From positions 2,480,001 through 2,544,000 of the forward strand of contig JAWLAG010000001.1 of NCBI GenBank assembly GCA_041395505.1: 64,000 nt of DNA. The letters run 5' to 3'. Position numbers and translations under genes: made by a program. This document shows positions 35,410 through 44,673 of the stretch, in pieces. The stretch comes from Steroidobacteraceae bacterium. GTDB taxonomy: Bacteria > Pseudomonadota > Gammaproteobacteria > Steroidobacterales > Steroidobacteraceae. Below the pieces are notes generated by a model. The model had not been told where the DNA came from. It worked only from the letters and a program-made list of their open reading frames with translations, and did not search any database. Every line of letters starts with the position of its first letter. Position 1 is the stretch's first letter.

Positions 35410-36744
35410 ATGAAAGACCTCACCAAGGGACCGATCGGGGCCAATATTCTGGCCATGGCGATACCGATACTCGCCGGCATGTTGCTGCAGACTCTCTATT
35501 ACATAGTTGATTTGTTCTTCGTCTCGCGCCTGGGCGATGCGGCGATCGCGGGAGTGAGCGCCGCTGGCAACGTGATGTTGATCATTTTCGCCATGACCCA
35601 GACCCTCGGCGTCGGGGTCGTGGCGTTGGTGTCACAGGCTGTCGGTCGAGGGGACAAGGCCGAAGCGAATCTGGTGTTCAACCAGTCGCTGGCCATTGCG
35701 GCCTTTTGCGCCGCCATGACCCTGATCTTCGGTATTGGCGGTTCGCGCCTGTACATGAATGCGATGGGCGCGGACCTCGCGACTGCACGCGCCGGCACGG
35801 AATACCTCTACTGGTTCGTGCCGGGTCTCGCGCTGCAATTCGCCATGGTGTCGATGGGATCGGCGCTGCGCGGCACGGGCATTGTCAAACCAACCATGGT
35901 CGTGCAGGCGGCAACCGTCCTCATGAACGTCATATTGGCGCCTGTTCTCATCGCTGGCTGGGGAACCGGGCACGCCCTCGGTGTCGCTGGCGCAGGCCTC
36001 GCGAGTTCGATCGCCATCGGCACGGGCGTCCTGCTGCTCACCGCGTACTTCATCAAGCTTGAAAAGTACGTTTCCCTGCAGCGCGCATTATGGGCACCGC
36101 GATTCGCTACCTGGGGCCGCATTCTGCGCGTCGGTTTGCCAGCGGGCGGCGAATTCGCGTTCATGTTCATCTATTTCGTTCTTATCTACATTGTAACCCG
36201 TCAGTTCGGCACCGAGGCCCAGGCGGGTTTCGGCATAGGTTCGCGCGTGATGCAATCCATTTTCCTGCCCGCCATGGCCATCGCATTCGCGGTCGCGCCT
36301 GTGGTCGGCCAGAATTTCGGCGGAGGACATTTCTCGCGAGTTCGCCAGGCGTTCCGCGCCGCCGCCGCGATGAGTTCCGTCGTCATGCTGGCGCTGACCC
36401 TCGTATGCCAGATTCACCCGGATTGGTTCATACGGATTTTCTCGACAGAGCCGGATGTCGTCGCGGTGGGCACGCTGTTCTTGCAGGTTATTGCCTGGAA
36501 CTTCGTCGGCTCAGGGATTGTCTTTACGTGCTCGAGTACATTTCAGGGTCTTGGCAATACACTGCCCTCGCTCGCAAGCAGCGCATCACGCATGTTGACC
36601 TTCGCCTTGCCGCTGTGGTGGCTGGCGCGCCAGCCGTGGTTTGAGTTGCGCCATCTGTGGTATCTGTCGATTGCCAGTCTCGCACTGCAGGCCTTGTTGA
36701 GCCTCATGCTGGTACGACGCGAATTCCGACTGCGCCTTGCCTGA
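35410..36744 (+). CDS. MATE family efflux transporter
   Basis: A 444-residue, 12-helix multidrug/toxin extrusion protein. The N-terminal DLTKGPIGANILAMAIPILAGMLLQTLYYIVDLFFVSRLGDAAIAGVSAAGNV stretch is characteristic of MATE (NorM/DinF-like) pumps, which export cationic compounds with H+ or Na+. The second half repeats the pattern (GFGIGSRVMQSIFLPAMAIAFAVAPVVGQNFGGG). Substrate unknown. The ATG at 35410 follows an AAGAA-type weak ribosome-binding site. No regulator is adjacent. Confidence 0.92.
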   Translation: MKDLTKGPIGANILAMAIPILAGMLLQTLYYIVDLFFVSRLGDAAIAGVSAAGNVMLIIFAMTQTLGVGVVALVSQAVGRGDKAEANLVFNQSLAIAAFCAAMTLIFGIGGSRLYMNAMGADLATARAGTEYLYWFVPGLALQFAMVSMGSALRGTGIVKPTMVVQAATVLMNVILAPVLIAGWGTGHALGVAGAGLASSIAIGTGVLLLTAYFIKLEKYVSLQRALWAPRFATWGRILRVGLPAGGEFAFMFIYFVLIYIVTRQFGTEAQAGFGIGSRVMQSIFLPAMAIAFAVAPVVGQNFGGGHFSRVRQAFRAAAAMSSVVMLALTLVCQIHPDWFIRIFSTEPDVVAVGTLFLQVIAWNFVGSGIVFTCSSTFQGLGNTLPSLASSASRMLTFALPLWWLARQPWFELRHLWYLSIASLALQALLSLMLVRREFRLRLA

Positions 36745-36792
36745 GGCAGGCCCGCCGTATCGAACGGCGCGCCCACCTCGGCAATTGCGACT

Positions 36793-37134
36793 CTAGGTTC
36801 GGCCCGAGTCCGTTGCGTGCATAGAAGCAAGCACGGTGCTATCGACCTGCTGCACGGCACGCGAGATGGCGGCGCGGCGACATTGGTCGATTTGCTGTTG
36901 CCGATGCAATTCGGTACGACCTACCGATGGACAGACAAGCCGGGCCGCTGCTTTGATGCGTCCATATAGCGTCTTTGCGCCTTCGACCGAGGCCAGGTTC
37001 AGATCCGCATAGCTTACCGTGATGGTTGGTGCACCCTCCGCCGTCTCACCCGCCTGCAGCAGTATGGGCGCCGGTGAAATCGCGCAACCCAGCACCATAC
37101 TGACGAGCGCCGTATTGAGGCCTTTCGATGACAT
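36793..37134 (-). CDS. UrcA family protein
   Basis: A 113-residue exported protein. After a signal peptide ending near LLQAG comes the family pattern TITVSYADLNLASVEGAKTLYGRIKAAARLVCPSVGRTELHRQQQIDQCRRAAISRAVQQVD, with the two conserved cysteines. UrcA proteins are common in Steroidobacteraceae/Xanthomonadales and sphingomonads and have no known activity. The start at 37134 has AAGGAG 6 bases upstream. It diverges from a LytS-type kinase gene, across a spacer with an inverted repeat. Confidence 0.85.
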   Translation of the reverse strand: MSSKGLNTALVSMVLGCAISPAPILLQAGETAEGAPTITVSYADLNLASVEGAKTLYGRIKAAARLVCPSVGRTELHRQQQIDQCRRAAISRAVQQVDSTVLASMHATDSGRT

Positions 37135-37189
37135 GTTGCTCTCCTTCATCGCCTGTGTTTTGACCGACGACTTATGAAACCCCATGTGC

Positions 37190-37207
37190 GACATGGATCG
37201 CCATGTC
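37190..37207. promoter_or_regulatory. Inverted repeat GACATGG-N4-CCATGTC in UrcA/kinase spacer
   Basis: Perfect 7-bp arms around ATCG, in the 257-bp spacer between the UrcA gene (start 37134) and the sensor kinase gene (start 37392). Possible operator for the UrcA gene, 56-73 bp upstream of its start. The rest of the spacer shows no gene. Confidence 0.35.
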
Positions 37208-37391
37208 CGGCTCTCGAGCTCATCCCCGGTACCGACGAACCGGGCCGCGCGGCGCGCAGGTTCTTCGATCGCAGGTGCGCGCTTGCACTCGGCTGCCGCA
37301 GGCCCCGTCCCCGCATAGGACGAGATGGTCCCCGTGATCGAGCCAACTGCGTCGCGAAGCACGGCCAACGGGTTATTCTTGCGGTCAAGCC

Positions 37392-38558
37392 ATGACGACC
37401 CCAGTCAATCAATCGGCCGCGTACGCCCGCTACCAACTGCAATGGCCAGTACTCCTTGGCATCACGACCATCTACTGGCTGTACGCGGGCGTATCTGCGG
37501 TGCTGTATGTCTATGGTTTGAATGAATCGGTCATGGCCGTGGCGACGGAACGCGTATTCGCCACCTGGGACGCACGCCTGCTGCAGTACCTGCTGCTTCT
37601 ACCTGCCTTGATTGGCTGTTACTGGCTATCGCTTCGCATCGGCTGGCGGCCACTTTGGCGCCGCCTGCCGTTGCAGTTGCTTCTGGGCCTCGGCTTCACC
37701 CTGCTCGCGCGACCTGCACTGCTCATCGCCACGATGTTGTGCGATCTCGACAAGCTTGCGGCCATGTTTGCCGAGGAGGCATTGCACGGCCACGCAAGCC
37801 GTTTCGACATGCTGCGCAGCTACCTTTTGACCTCAGGACTGTCGACCATGGCCGACTTCCTGGTGCGCTATGGATTTGGCCTCGCACTTGTGACAGCCGC
37901 GGCGATCTACAAGAATTACCGCGACATCGAGGTTCATATGCAGGCGCTGCAGCGACAATGGAGCAGTGCACGCCTGTCCGCTTTGCGCATGCAGCTCTCG
38001 CCGCACGCGCTGTTCAATCTGCTTCATGTCATCCGCGGGCAGATCAGTTGGGATCCGCCCGCGGCCCAACGCATGGTCGTGCAACTGGGGGACATGCTGC
38101 GGCGACTATTGCGCGCGGGCGAACAGGAATTCTGCAGGTTACAGGACGAAGTCGAGTTTGCGCGCGTGTACCTGGCACTGCAGCAGCAGCGCTTCGTCGA
38201 TCGACTGACATTCGAGCTACCGACAACTGAAGAATTGCCCGACGCGTGGGTTCCGAGCCTGATCCTGCAACCACTGATCGAAAATGCGGTGACTCATGGG
38301 TTGGCCGGCCATAGCGGCCCGAATCGGGTCAGTCTGGAGGCAATTGCCGAGGGTGACAGACTTCAGCTAAGGGTCTGCAACGACATCGCAGAGTCGCCCC
38401 GCATATCCGAAGAGCGCATTGGCACGAGCAACACTCGCGAGCGTCTCGCTGTGCACTTTGGCGAGCGCGGGCAGCTGATGTCGGGCGCAAGTGGCGACCA
38501 CCGCTGGTGCGCCACCATAGACATGCCGATGCTGCGCGACCTGCCGGGTGCCAGTTGA
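37392..38558 (+). CDS. LytS/AlgZ-type membrane sensor histidine kinase
   Basis: A 388-residue kinase with four or more transmembrane helices in the first 175 residues and no extra sensory domain. The His_kinase box has the phospho-acceptor His205 in RMQLSPHALFNLLHVI, and the ATPase N-box QPLIENAVTHGLAG follows. The C-terminal G-box is short and atypical (EERIGTSNTRERLAVHFG). It overlaps the response-regulator gene, and both form a LytS/LytR-type pair sensing an unknown membrane or envelope signal. Confidence 0.9.
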   Translation: MTTPVNQSAAYARYQLQWPVLLGITTIYWLYAGVSAVLYVYGLNESVMAVATERVFATWDARLLQYLLLLPALIGCYWLSLRIGWRPLWRRLPLQLLLGLGFTLLARPALLIATMLCDLDKLAAMFAEEALHGHASRFDMLRSYLLTSGLSTMADFLVRYGFGLALVTAAAIYKNYRDIEVHMQALQRQWSSARLSALRMQLSPHALFNLLHVIRGQISWDPPAAQRMVVQLGDMLRRLLRAGEQEFCRLQDEVEFARVYLALQQQRFVDRLTFELPTTEELPDAWVPSLILQPLIENAVTHGLAGHSGPNRVSLEAIAEGDRLQLRVCNDIAESPRISEERIGTSNTRERLAVHFGERGQLMSGASGDHRWCATIDMPMLRDLPGAS

Positions 38559-39391
38559 GCGACAAGCGCAAAACAGCGCAAGCCAGGATCACCGGACGGC
38601 TTCGGGTTGTCATTGTCGATGACGAACCTGCGGGACGGCGCGCCATCCGTGATGGCTGCGGGCTATTCGACGATATCGAGATCATCGGCGAGTTCGGCGA
38701 TCCGCGCGCCGCACTCGTTGCGATTCGCAGCGAAAATCCCGACGTCGTATTCCTCGATATCAAGATGGACACCATGAGCGGCATCGACCTCGCCGCGGGA
38801 CTTCAGAACCCGTCACCGCCCATTGTTGTCTTCGTGACCGCCTTCGACGAATTTGCACTGCAGGCGTTCGAAGTGAGCGCTGCGGATTATCTGACGAAAC
38901 CATTCGACGATATCCGGTTTCGAAAAATGGTCGAGCGGGTACGGCATCGCCACAGCGCCGAGTCCGCGATGGATCGTGAGCAGGCTCTCGCCAGCGTACT
39001 TGAACGCTTGAACATGCCGCCGCAGGCGAACGCGCCCGGTCCACAACGCCTGCTCGCCGAAGCGAACGGGCGTTTTCAGATGCTGGAGGTGAGCGCCATC
39101 GAGGTTGTCGAAGCGAACCGCAACTACGTGAGGATCACTGTCGGAAACGAGAGTTTTCATGCTCGTAGCACGCTTCAGCACGCCGAAGAGACACTACGCA
39201 GCGAGCCCATGCTGCGTATCAGTCGTTCGTGCCTGATCAACACCAGGCATCTGCGCGAGGTCAATAAGACATTGCGGGGCGATTTCATTCTCGTACTCTC
39301 GGGAGGCACGACTGTTACCAGCAGCGAAGGTTTCCGCGAACGCGTCCGCGAGTTTCTGGATGGGCTACGACTCCAGCCGGGTCGCGGCTGA
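38555..39391 (+). CDS. LytR/AlgR family response regulator
   Basis: A 278-residue regulator with a receiver domain (about 16-130; phospho-acceptor Asp68 in VVFLDIKMD, Lys115 in DYLTKPF) and a LytTR DNA-binding domain (about 165-275; VEANRNYVRI, then LRISRSCLINTRHLREV). The start is a TTG at 38555 that overlaps the kinase stop (TTGA), since no ATG or GTG fits; the codons just upstream lie inside the kinase gene. LytTR proteins bind two direct repeats upstream of target promoters; targets cannot be named here. Confidence 0.88.
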   Translation: MSDKRKTAQARITGRLRVVIVDDEPAGRRAIRDGCGLFDDIEIIGEFGDPRAALVAIRSENPDVVFLDIKMDTMSGIDLAAGLQNPSPPIVVFVTAFDEFALQAFEVSAADYLTKPFDDIRFRKMVERVRHRHSAESAMDREQALASVLERLNMPPQANAPGPQRLLAEANGRFQMLEVSAIEVVEANRNYVRITVGNESFHARSTLQHAEETLRSEPMLRISRSCLINTRHLREVNKTLRGDFILVLSGGTTVTSSEGFRERVREFLDGLRLQPGRG

Positions 39392-39403
39392 CGAAGCGAA
39401 GCG

Positions 39404-40186
39404 TCAGGCTGTGAGCGCGGCCTGCGCTTCGGTATCACCCTTTTGAATTGCCAGGTAGTTCGGGCCGGAATCGAAATCGTTCAAAGAGTAGTGAAACTCC
39501 TCGAATTTGAGCGGCCAACGCCGCACACGAGCAATGACATAACCATATCCACCGAGCAGTTTGTAGAAATCCCGCATCAGGAAATGCACGTCGCCGTTCG
39601 TGTAACCATATTCGAATTGCAGACAGCGAATTGAACCCGACGCGAGCATGCCGGCGAATCCCTTCAATACCAGATGCTCGGCTCCCTCCACGTCGATCTT
39701 CAGGAAATCGATGGCCTCGATGCCGTGCGCCTTCGCGTAGAGGTCGCCTGTGGTGACATTCGCGCTGATCTCCTTGGGCGTGATACGCGCATCGTGGTAG
39801 TCCGCCTGCGTCAATATGGTATTTACGCCCGAATTCGCGCCGTAATCCTTGTAGGTGAGCGTACCCGTCTGATCCGAGAGCGCGCAGTGGTTGTGACGAA
39901 ACCGACTGTCGTTGAGATTCTCCACCAGGCTCGCGTAGGTCGCCGCGGAGAGTTCGAATGTATGGAAATTCGCCTGCGGGAGGTAGCGAGCCGCGATTTT
40001 CGACCAGTCACCGACATTGGCGCCTACATCGAATATGGTCCGGACAGGTAATTGCGCCAATCTGCGCAAAACGTTCTGCTCGCCGCCTCGAACGAAGTCG
40101 TATGAGTAGCCGTTCTGGTGCCTGAGATACTGCCGGCACAGTCGCGCCATCATGCGCGATACCGGATTTCGACGCTCAATCGACAT
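39404..40186 (-). CDS. FkbM family methyltransferase
   Basis: A protein of about 260 residues with the FkbM core: TIFDVGANVGDWSKIAARYLP (SAM motif I), FELSAATYASLVENLND, and IDFLKIDVEGAEHLVLKGFAGML (motif with the conserved acidic pair). FkbM enzymes O-methylate sugars, polyketides or glycolipids; the substrate here is unknown, and no glycan cluster is adjacent. I start at MSIERRNP (40186), since the preceding in-frame residues look non-coding. It is convergent with the LytR-type gene. Confidence 0.88.
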   Translation of the reverse strand: MSIERRNPVSRMMARLCRQYLRHQNGYSYDFVRGGEQNVLRRLAQLPVRTIFDVGANVGDWSKIAARYLPQANFHTFELSAATYASLVENLNDSRFRHNHCALSDQTGTLTYKDYGANSGVNTILTQADYHDARITPKEISANVTTGDLYAKAHGIEAIDFLKIDVEGAEHLVLKGFAGMLASGSIRCLQFEYGYTNGDVHFLMRDFYKLLGGYGYVIARVRRWPLKFEEFHYSLNDFDSGPNYLAIQKGDTEAQAALTA

Positions 40187-40227
40187 GGCAAGGCAATATA
40201 CCGCACTCAGGGCGCAGGCGGGACAGC

Positions 40228-42630
40228 TCAACGTATTGCTTGATAACGAAGCAATGCGGCAGCATCTGCCTCCGACCAACGTTGCCCCGCCAATGCCTTG
40301 GCGCGCAACATGGCCGTCGCGGCCGCGACCGCCTCGCCGTGTACATCGGCCCATGCGGCGCGAAGGCGCATGAGCTCATAGGATTCCGGCGCATCGACCA
40401 GCGTGCCGAGCAACGGCTCGGCTTTGGACAGCGCGCCGTCTTCCATGTACGACTCCGCGAGTGCAATCGATGTACTGACTACCTTCCCCTGGTGCCCGAC
40501 ACTGCGCGCACGTTCGAGCGCCTCGACCTGCCGTCCGATCTGAATCGACCTCTCGCCTCGATCACGGGCAATGCTGGCGAGCACGGCCAGCAGATCGATC
40601 TCGGCAACATCCTGTTTCTCTGCCTGCGCCTCGCGCAGGAGTCTCACCCCGGCTCGTTGCGCTTTGGCGAACCTGCCCTGCCTGCGGTCTATTTCCAGGC
40701 GTTTCGCGGACAGTTGCAAAACGTAGGCCCGGTTGCCGAGCTCCTGAAATATGCGAACTGCTTCGTCGATGTCTCTTTGGGCGAGATCCAGGCGCCCCAC
40801 CGCAAGATGGATGTCGCCTCTGTCAGCAATCGTCACTGCTTCGAAAAACCGGTCATTGCCCTCGCGGGCGATTGCCAGCGATTTTTCGATACGCGGCATT
40901 GCGAGATCAAATTGGCCGCGAGCCAGGTACAACAAGGCCAGCATGTTCTCTACCCGGCCGAGACCCTGGCGATCGCCGATGGCTTCCCGGATTTCGGCCG
41001 ATGCCTTGTGCAATGCCTCGGCGTCATCCAGCTTGCCCTGCTCGCGCTTCAATAACCCCTGATTATTGAGCATCATGGCTTCGTTGCGACGATCGCCGAC
41101 CAAGCGGAAATTCTGTACCGCCAGCTGGTAATTGCGATCCGCGTCATCTAGCCTGCCTTCGTCGATCGCGATATTGGCCAGTGCCCCGTAGAGATTGCCG
41201 GGGACGATCTCGCGCCTCGCCTCCTGAAAGAGACCCAGAGCCCGCATGAGGTGCTCGCGCGCCAAAGCGAACTGACTACGATCCTCGGCGATGTAAGCTC
41301 GGTTCACAAGTATGTGAGCGACCAGATCGAGATCATCGAGTTCGCGAGCGATCGCTTCTGCATCGGCATAAGTTGCGTCGGATTCATCGATTCGCCCGGT
41401 GCGATTGAGCAGGATGCCGAGACGCAGGAGAACATTGGCACGCAGATGGCGTGTGGCAGGCGCGCGGGCGTCGCGCTCATCGAGCTGTTGCAGCAACTCG
41501 CGGAACATCTTCTCGGCGATCGCCGTCTCGCCAAGAATGCGTGCGCAAGAGGCATAGAACATCTTGGGTTCGAGCAGTTTTGGTTGTTGAACCATTGCCG
41601 CACTCAAGAGCGCCTTGGCGTCGGTGCATCTGCCTTCGAGCTCGAGTGCCCGTCCGCGAGCATAGGATTCGTTGACGAATGGATCATCGGAGATCGCTTC
41701 GCCAACCGCGGGTAATCGCTGTGAGGCAGCCATCTCCGCAGCAACCCTGGTTGCAGCATTGCGTGCAAGTTGCAGCAAATCGGCTCCGGCGAACATGGCA
41801 TCCCCCGCCGAGCGGTCATCGCCGCGTAGCTCGGTGCGCATGCGGTAGACATCGCCCTGCTTCTCGAGCCGCGCTGCGACCAGGAAATTGGCACCGTGGG
41901 CCTGTCGTAGTGTCTGCGCCAACCAGGCTGCAGTCCGCGTACTCGCGTTGGCCTGTTGCACACTGCTGAGGCGAACGACGTCGCCATCGTCAACGACCCG
42001 AAAGTTGGCATTTCGCAGGCCATCGGCGAGTACGCTCATCAATCCGAGTCGAGTCCAGTCAAGATCTGCATCACCCGTCTGATTCTCGACCGGCAGCACA
42101 GCGATCCGTACCGGGGCCTGTTGTGCGGTCTCGACACCACGCCGGAACGAGCCGTAACCGACGACGAGTGCCATTACCGCAGCGGCAAGCCACAGGGGCC
42201 AGCGCTTGGGCGCAGGCGGACCTGGGGGAGGCAGGGATCCGGGTCCTGCAGGCGCGTCAGGCGGCAACGTGCCGCGCTGCGGGGCACGACTGGCGTCCGT
42301 GAGTTCGGCCACGAATCGATAGCCATGGCCGTGCACCGTGCCGATAACGCCCTGGCGGTCGGCATCATCGCCCACGGCAAGTCTCGCCCGGCGCACGGCC
42401 TTGGTCAGGGACGCCTCGGTCACGATGACATCAGACCAGATGGCGGACTGTAGTTCGTCCTTGTCGACTGCCCGCTCGCGGTGCTCGATCAAATACACAA
42501 GCAAATCAAAGGCTTTTGGCTGCAGTTCGACCGCCTCGCCGTCCCGGCGTATTTCGCGCCGACCCGCGTCGACGACGTAATCGGCGAAGCGGTAGATCCG
42601 TTCTGCGCCAGCGTTACCAGGGTCGGTCAT
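40228..42630 (-). CDS. CadC-like winged-helix regulator with TPR domain
   Basis: An 800-residue membrane-spanning regulator. An N-terminal OmpR/CadC-type winged helix (about 10-112; ELQPKAFDLLVYLIEHRERAVDKDEL, then VIGTVHGHGYRFVAEL) is followed by a Pro-rich linker, one transmembrane helix (about 145-162, WPLWLAAAVMALVVGYG), a TolB/adenylate-cyclase-like alpha/beta region (about 170-330), and many TPR repeats (about 350-770). Such one-component regulators bind DNA from the membrane. Beside the start codon lie four 11-bp direct repeats likely to be its own binding site, so autoregulation and control of the divergent aminotransferase are plausible. Confidence 0.88.
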   Translation of the reverse strand: MTDPGNAGAERIYRFADYVVDAGRREIRRDGEAVELQPKAFDLLVYLIEHRERAVDKDELQSAIWSDVIVTEASLTKAVRRARLAVGDDADRQGVIGTVHGHGYRFVAELTDASRAPQRGTLPPDAPAGPGSLPPPGPPAPKRWPLWLAAAVMALVVGYGSFRRGVETAQQAPVRIAVLPVENQTGDADLDWTRLGLMSVLADGLRNANFRVVDDGDVVRLSSVQQANASTRTAAWLAQTLRQAHGANFLVAARLEKQGDVYRMRTELRGDDRSAGDAMFAGADLLQLARNAATRVAAEMAASQRLPAVGEAISDDPFVNESYARGRALELEGRCTDAKALLSAAMVQQPKLLEPKMFYASCARILGETAIAEKMFRELLQQLDERDARAPATRHLRANVLLRLGILLNRTGRIDESDATYADAEAIARELDDLDLVAHILVNRAYIAEDRSQFALAREHLMRALGLFQEARREIVPGNLYGALANIAIDEGRLDDADRNYQLAVQNFRLVGDRRNEAMMLNNQGLLKREQGKLDDAEALHKASAEIREAIGDRQGLGRVENMLALLYLARGQFDLAMPRIEKSLAIAREGNDRFFEAVTIADRGDIHLAVGRLDLAQRDIDEAVRIFQELGNRAYVLQLSAKRLEIDRRQGRFAKAQRAGVRLLREAQAEKQDVAEIDLLAVLASIARDRGERSIQIGRQVEALERARSVGHQGKVVSTSIALAESYMEDGALSKAEPLLGTLVDAPESYELMRLRAAWADVHGEAVAAATAMLRAKALAGQRWSEADAAALLRYQAIR

Positions 42631-42645
42631 CGTGAAAATGAAGCC

Positions 42646-42689
42646 AGTCCGAAAAGGGTCCGTGAATGATCCGGACGTGGTCCGTACTT
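42646..42689. promoter_or_regulatory. Four phased 11-bp direct repeats upstream of the wHTH regulator
   Basis: Tandem 11-bp blocks with the consensus nGTCCGnnnnn start at 42646, 42657, 42668 and 42679: three contain GTCCG and the third is degenerate (CCG retained). The 11-bp period places each on the same DNA face, as for PhoB/OmpR-type winged-helix proteins. They lie 16-59 bp upstream of the regulator start and 72-115 bp before the divergent aminotransferase start. Confidence 0.55.
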
Positions 42690-42760
42690 GTAAAGCCGGT
42701 TCGGCGACGCTTACGCCGTGGCACCGCCACGCAATGCCCGCTGATCACAAGGACCTCAGC

Positions 42761-44242
42761 ATGACTCGACCTTCACCCTCTGCCTGGGCCCGGCCAGAAC
42801 CCCTACCCGCACTTGGAGCCACCCGGCAATCAAGCCGGACACAGTGGGGCAAAACCCGCCTCGCACCGCCGTCAGCCGACGGCTGCAGCCTGCCTCGCTT
42901 GCGAGCACGCGATCGATCGCATTTTCTGCACCCATTCACGAATCACCGCCGCATGCGCGAGCAGGGCACTCAGGTCTTCGTGCGCGGTGAGGGAATACAC
43001 CTCATCGATGCCAATGGCCGCCGATACATCGACGGCATGTCTGGCCTGTGGTGCGTAACACTCGGCTACAGCCAGAGCGAAATCGTTGCCGCAGCAACCG
43101 CAAAGCTGAACGAGCTACCGTTCTGCAGCAGCTTCTTCGGCGCGACCCACCCGGCCGCCATCGAACTCGCCGATACCATCGCCTCGCTGACCCCGACGGG
43201 ACTTGATCAGGTGTTCTTCAGCAATTCCGGATCCGAAGCGAATGACACTGCGATTCGAGCCGTACGCCACTATTGGGAACTGCGCGCGCAGCCGAGGCGG
43301 CGGGTCATTATCTCTCGTCACAACGCCTACCACGGCAGTACCTACATCGGCGCGAGCCTCGGAGGCTTCGCCTGCATGCATGCGCAGGGTGGTTTGCCAC
43401 TGCCGGAGATCATGCATATTCGCCAACCGTACCACTTTGCCGAAGGTAAGGGCGAGGCACCGGAGCAATTCGGCCTGACAGCCGCCCGCGCTCTCGAAGA
43501 GGCAATCCTGCGCTGCGGGCCCGATCGCGTGGCCGCGTTCATCGCCGAACCCATCCAGGCTGCGGGCGGCGTGATCATACCGCCGGCGACCTACTGGCCT
43601 GCCATAGAACGCATCGCGCAGCGCTACGGTGTTCTGGTGATCGCCGACGAAGTTGTCTGCGGATTCGGCCGCACCGGCGTGTGGTTCGGTTGCCAACACC
43701 AACACTTCACGCCCGATGTCATGACCATGTCCAAAGGACTGACGTCCGGCTATGCGCCGCTCGCGGCGACCGTGCTGTCACATGAAATAGCCGAGGTCAT
43801 TCGCGACCATGACGGCGAATTCGAACACGGATTCACCTGCTCCGCGCATCCCGTCTCGTGCGCGGTTGCCAACAAAACAATAGAAATTCTCCACCGCGAA
43901 CGAGTGGTAGAAACCATTCGCCGCGAGACCGGACCTTATCTGGCCATGCGATTGGGAAACCTCGGCGCACACGCGAGTGTTGGCGAGGTGCGCTCGGTCG
44001 GCCTGATGGCCGCGATCGAACTGCGGCGGCAGGACGCAAGCAGCGGTAACGACACACCTGCCGGGCTCCTTGGGCAGACTTTTCGCAGGCTGTGCGCGGA
44101 TGCCGACCTGATCGTCCGCGCCGAAGGCGACACGGTCATGCTAGCGCCGCCTTTGATCAGCACTCGCAATGATATCGACAATATCGTGGCGCGACTCGAC
44201 AGCGTCTGTCGAAAGCTCACACGGACCGCGGGCCGATCGTAA
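42761..44242 (+). CDS. Class III (omega) aminotransferase
   Basis: A 493-residue PLP aminotransferase. Motifs are DANGRRYIDGMSGLWCVTLGY, FSNSGSEANDTAIRAVRHYWE (phosphate site), HNAYHGSTYIGASLGG, DEVVCGFGRTG (Asp pairing with the pyridine nitrogen) and PLP-Lys325 in MSKGLTSGYAPL. The pattern matches beta-alanine/omega-amino acid:pyruvate transaminases. I start at the ATG at 42761, with AAGGA 8 bases upstream, although the family-like part begins about 50 residues later, so the true start may be further down. It is divergent from the wHTH-TPR regulator and followed by a small transporter. Confidence 0.9.
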   Translation: MTRPSPSAWARPEPLPALGATRQSSRTQWGKTRLAPPSADGCSLPRLRARDRSHFLHPFTNHRRMREQGTQVFVRGEGIHLIDANGRRYIDGMSGLWCVTLGYSQSEIVAAATAKLNELPFCSSFFGATHPAAIELADTIASLTPTGLDQVFFSNSGSEANDTAIRAVRHYWELRAQPRRRVIISRHNAYHGSTYIGASLGGFACMHAQGGLPLPEIMHIRQPYHFAEGKGEAPEQFGLTAARALEEAILRCGPDRVAAFIAEPIQAAGGVIIPPATYWPAIERIAQRYGVLVIADEVVCGFGRTGVWFGCQHQHFTPDVMTMSKGLTSGYAPLAATVLSHEIAEVIRDHDGEFEHGFTCSAHPVSCAVANKTIEILHRERVVETIRRETGPYLAMRLGNLGAHASVGEVRSVGLMAAIELRRQDASSGNDTPAGLLGQTFRRLCADADLIVRAEGDTVMLAPPLISTRNDIDNIVARLDSVCRKLTRTAGRS

Positions 44243-44297
44243 CGACTGCGGATTACCTCAACCTGTCAATCGAACTCGCAATAACGGAGATATTTCG

Positions 44298-44660
44298 ATG
44301 TGGAACAACATTTCGCAAAACATGTCCAGTCCATATGCCGGCATAGTCCTTGCCATCGTGCTCAGTGTCCTCGGCGCAGCTGCAGACACTTGTCTCAAGG
44401 CAGCCAGCCACCAATCCCATCCGTTCATGAATTTCTGGTTTGTCCTCGGCACCGTGGCAACGCTTGCCTTTGCCGTCGGTTGGGTTTTCCTGATGCAGAT
44501 GATGAAACTGGGCACAGCGGGAGTCCTGTACGCGGTGAGCAGCAGCCTGTTGCTGGTCGGCATCGGCTACCTGATATTCGGGGAACGCCTGACGACAGCG
44601 GAGGTGACCGGCGTCGCCATGGCCGTCGGGTCCTTTGTGCTGTTGGGCCGACTTATTTGA
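44298..44660 (+). CDS. Small multidrug/DMT family transporter (SMR-like)
   Basis: A 120-residue, four-helix inner-membrane protein. Helices are at about 12-32, 47-70, 72-92 and 98-117. The terminal ERLTTAEVTGVAMAVGSFVLLG segment is typical of EmrE/EamA-type small transporters; the helix 1 glutamate essential in EmrE is not obvious (an Asp is at AAADTCLK instead), so drug efflux is not assured. It lies about 55 bp after the aminotransferase and may export or import a related amine; this is inference from position. Confidence 0.75.
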   Translation: MWNNISQNMSSPYAGIVLAIVLSVLGAAADTCLKAASHQSHPFMNFWFVLGTVATLAFAVGWVFLMQMMKLGTAGVLYAVSSSLLLVGIGYLIFGERLTTAEVTGVAMAVGSFVLLGRLI

Positions 44661-44673
44661 GCCTTTACTTGCG

